This document shows, in pieces, positions 6,654 to 7,771 of a stretch of DNA of 7,771 nucleotides. The first letter of the stretch is position 1. Every line of letters begins with the position of its first letter. The notes below the pieces were generated by a model. The model was given only the letters and a program-made list of their open reading frames with translations. It had not been told where the DNA came from and did not search any database. The DNA is from DATKZH01 sp964475955 (GTDB lineage Bacteria > Planctomycetota > Planctomycetia > Pirellulales > Thermoguttaceae), in NCBI GenBank assembly GCA_964475955.1, contig CAYYZY010000285.1, positions 1 through 7,771 on the forward strand, in the 5' to 3' direction. Both the position numbers and the translations under genes were made by a program.

Positions 6654-7639
6654 CCCTCGCCGACGGTCTGGCCAGCGCGTTCGACGGCTCGGGCACGGCC
6701 CTTTTCGCCCAGACGAGCGAGTCGTTCTGGCTGCCCCCGCCCGACTCGACCACGGCCGGCGCCGTGGCCGTCGATTGGCTCTTCTACGCAATCCTCTGGA
6801 TTTCGGTCTTCTTCTTCGCGCTGATCGTCGGGCTGATGGTCGTGTTCGTGATCCTCTACCGTCGTCGGCCGGGAGTGGGGCCGGGCGACGCGCCCAGCCA
6901 CAACACGGCCCTGGAAGTCACTTGGACGGCAATCCCCATCGTCATCGTCGTGCTCATCTTCTACTGGGGATTCGTGGGCTACATGGACATGCGCCTGCCG
7001 CCCCGCGAGGCCTACGAGATCGACGTCGTCGCCCGGCAGTGGGCTTGGCAGTTCAACTACGCCAACGGCTACTCCGACTCGATCCTGCACGTCCCGGTCG
7101 ACCAGCCGGTGCGCCTGATCATGCGCTCCGAGGACGTGATCCACAGCCTTTCGATCCCCGATTTCCGCGTCAAGATGGACCTCGTGCCGGGCCGCTACAC
7201 GAAGACGTGGTTCCGCGCCCGCGAGCCGGGCGAGCACGAGCTGTACTGCCTGGAGTATTGCGGCACGGGCCACTCCGACATGACCACCCAGGTGATCGTC
7301 CACAAGCCGGGCGAGTTCGAGCAGTGGCTGGAGAACGCGGCGATGGGGATGGAGGCGATGAGCCCGGCCGAGCGGGGGCGGCGGCTGTACGTCGACCGCG
7401 GTTGCGCCGGCTGCCACTCGACCGACGGCACGACCAAGACCGGCCCCAGCTTCCAGGACATTTGGGGCCAGACGCACCGCTTCCGCAACGCGCCGCCGAC
7501 GAAAGTCGATGAGAACTACGTGCGCGAGTCGATCGTCGACCCCTCGGCGAAGGTCCGCGAGGGATACGAAGACAAAATGAACTCGTACCAGGGGCAGTTG
7601 TCCGACCGGGAGATCGGCTGCCTGATCATCTTCCTCCAG
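6650..7639 (+). CDS. coxB: Cytochrome c oxidase subunit II with C-terminal cytochrome c domain (caa3-type), 3' end replaced
   Basis: CoxB takes electrons from a cytochrome donor into the CuA centre of the haem-copper oxidase. Two membrane spans are visible (about 43-70 and 91-111), then the QWAWQFNY aromatic patch (130-137). The CuA ligands are His165 (VIHSLSIP), Cys200, Glu202, Cys204, His208 and Met211 (CLEYCGTGHSDM). A fused haem c domain follows with CAGCH at 252-256 and probable axial Met310 in DKMNSYQGQLSDRE. This marks a caa3-type enzyme that can receive electrons directly from ACIII. The CoxB sequence is complete to within a few residues of its normal end (IIFLQ, residue 330). There the frame runs without a stop into a YidC-like sequence (see the next entry). 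AGGAGG at 6640-6645 precedes the ATG, which overlaps the sco stop. Confidence 0.9.
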
Positions 7640-7771
7640 TTCCCGATCTTCATCGGGCTCTATCGAGGGCTGGCGGTCGACGTCGAGCTGCGCCAGGCCC
7701 CGCTGTTGCCCTGGGTGTCGATCCGCTGGTGCTCCAACCTGGCCGCGCCCGACATGCTCTACGACTGGTCG
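7628..7771 (+). pseudogene. yidC: Internal fragment of YidC/Oxa1 insertase joined in frame to coxB, runs off the window
   Basis: Residues 331-374 of the coxB frame do not belong to an oxidase. FPIFIGLYRGLAVDVELRQA followed by PLLPW and SNLAAPDMLYDW is the core of the YidC/Oxa1 membrane insertase: the Q-x-PIF-x-x-LY start of a conserved span, then VELRQAP, as in E. coli YidC around VELRQAPF. The first half of YidC, including its N-terminal anchor, periplasmic domain and first core span, is absent. YidC normally reads GCLP-x-x-LQ before PIF, and the CoxB end here reads GCLIIFLQ, so the join lies in a stretch that both genes could share (about 7628-7639). Topology speaks against a working fusion: the preceding haem domain is periplasmic, whereas this YidC span starts in the cytoplasm. 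Whether the remaining YidC follows cannot be seen. Confidence 0.75.

Noticed and set aside
1..7771. CRISPR array, tRNA or rRNA, insertion sequence, or defence-type system
   Set aside because: No regular repeat-spacer pattern, RNA gene, transposase or defence gene is visible; every supported gene belongs to ACIII, the oxidase, or the YidC fragment.

Overview
The window is high-GC DNA (roughly two thirds G+C by eye), all coding on the + strand. It carries a bacterial aerobic respiratory locus: alternative complex III (ACIII, the quinol:electron-acceptor oxidoreductase that replaces cytochrome bc1), followed by a caa3-type cytochrome c oxidase module. The organism is probably a planctomycete. 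This rests on recalled family resemblance (the ActB, ActC and SCO sequence style, and a YidC segment with a planctomycete-like PIFIGLYRGL/VELRQAP stretch), not on a database search.

Layout: the last 32 codons of actA, ending in a CxxCH haem motif (1-99); actB, split into two frames (87-1559 and about 1424-2367); a short G-rich spacer (2368-2453); actC, interrupted by an in-frame TAA (2454-3851, stop at 3450-3452); a fused actD-actE gene (3844-5193); a 115-bp spacer; a small one-TM protein (5309-5710); a SCO-type copper chaperone (5700-6653); and coxB with a C-terminal cytochrome c domain (from 6650), which near 7628-7639 changes into an internal piece of YidC and runs off the window. Most neighbours overlap by a few bases, as expected of one translationally coupled transcript. 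I see no promoter or terminator that I would defend.

Working together, ActB (Fe-S), ActC (quinol-oxidising membrane subunit), ActD and the haem proteins ActA and ActE would pass electrons from menaquinol or ubiquinol to the oxidase. SCO would deliver copper to the CuA site of CoxB.

The striking point is damage. The actB reading frame jumps where several hundred expected residues are missing. actC has a stop in place of a conserved tyrosine. actF is not in its usual place. coxB is joined to an unrelated gene at a short word that both genes could share. Either this is a decaying ACIII copy or, more likely in my judgement, part of the damage is assembly or amplification error; the sequence alone cannot decide. 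The other notable item is a 49-bp REP-like double-hairpin palindrome lying inside the coding start of the SCO gene. I do not see a previously undescribed system here.
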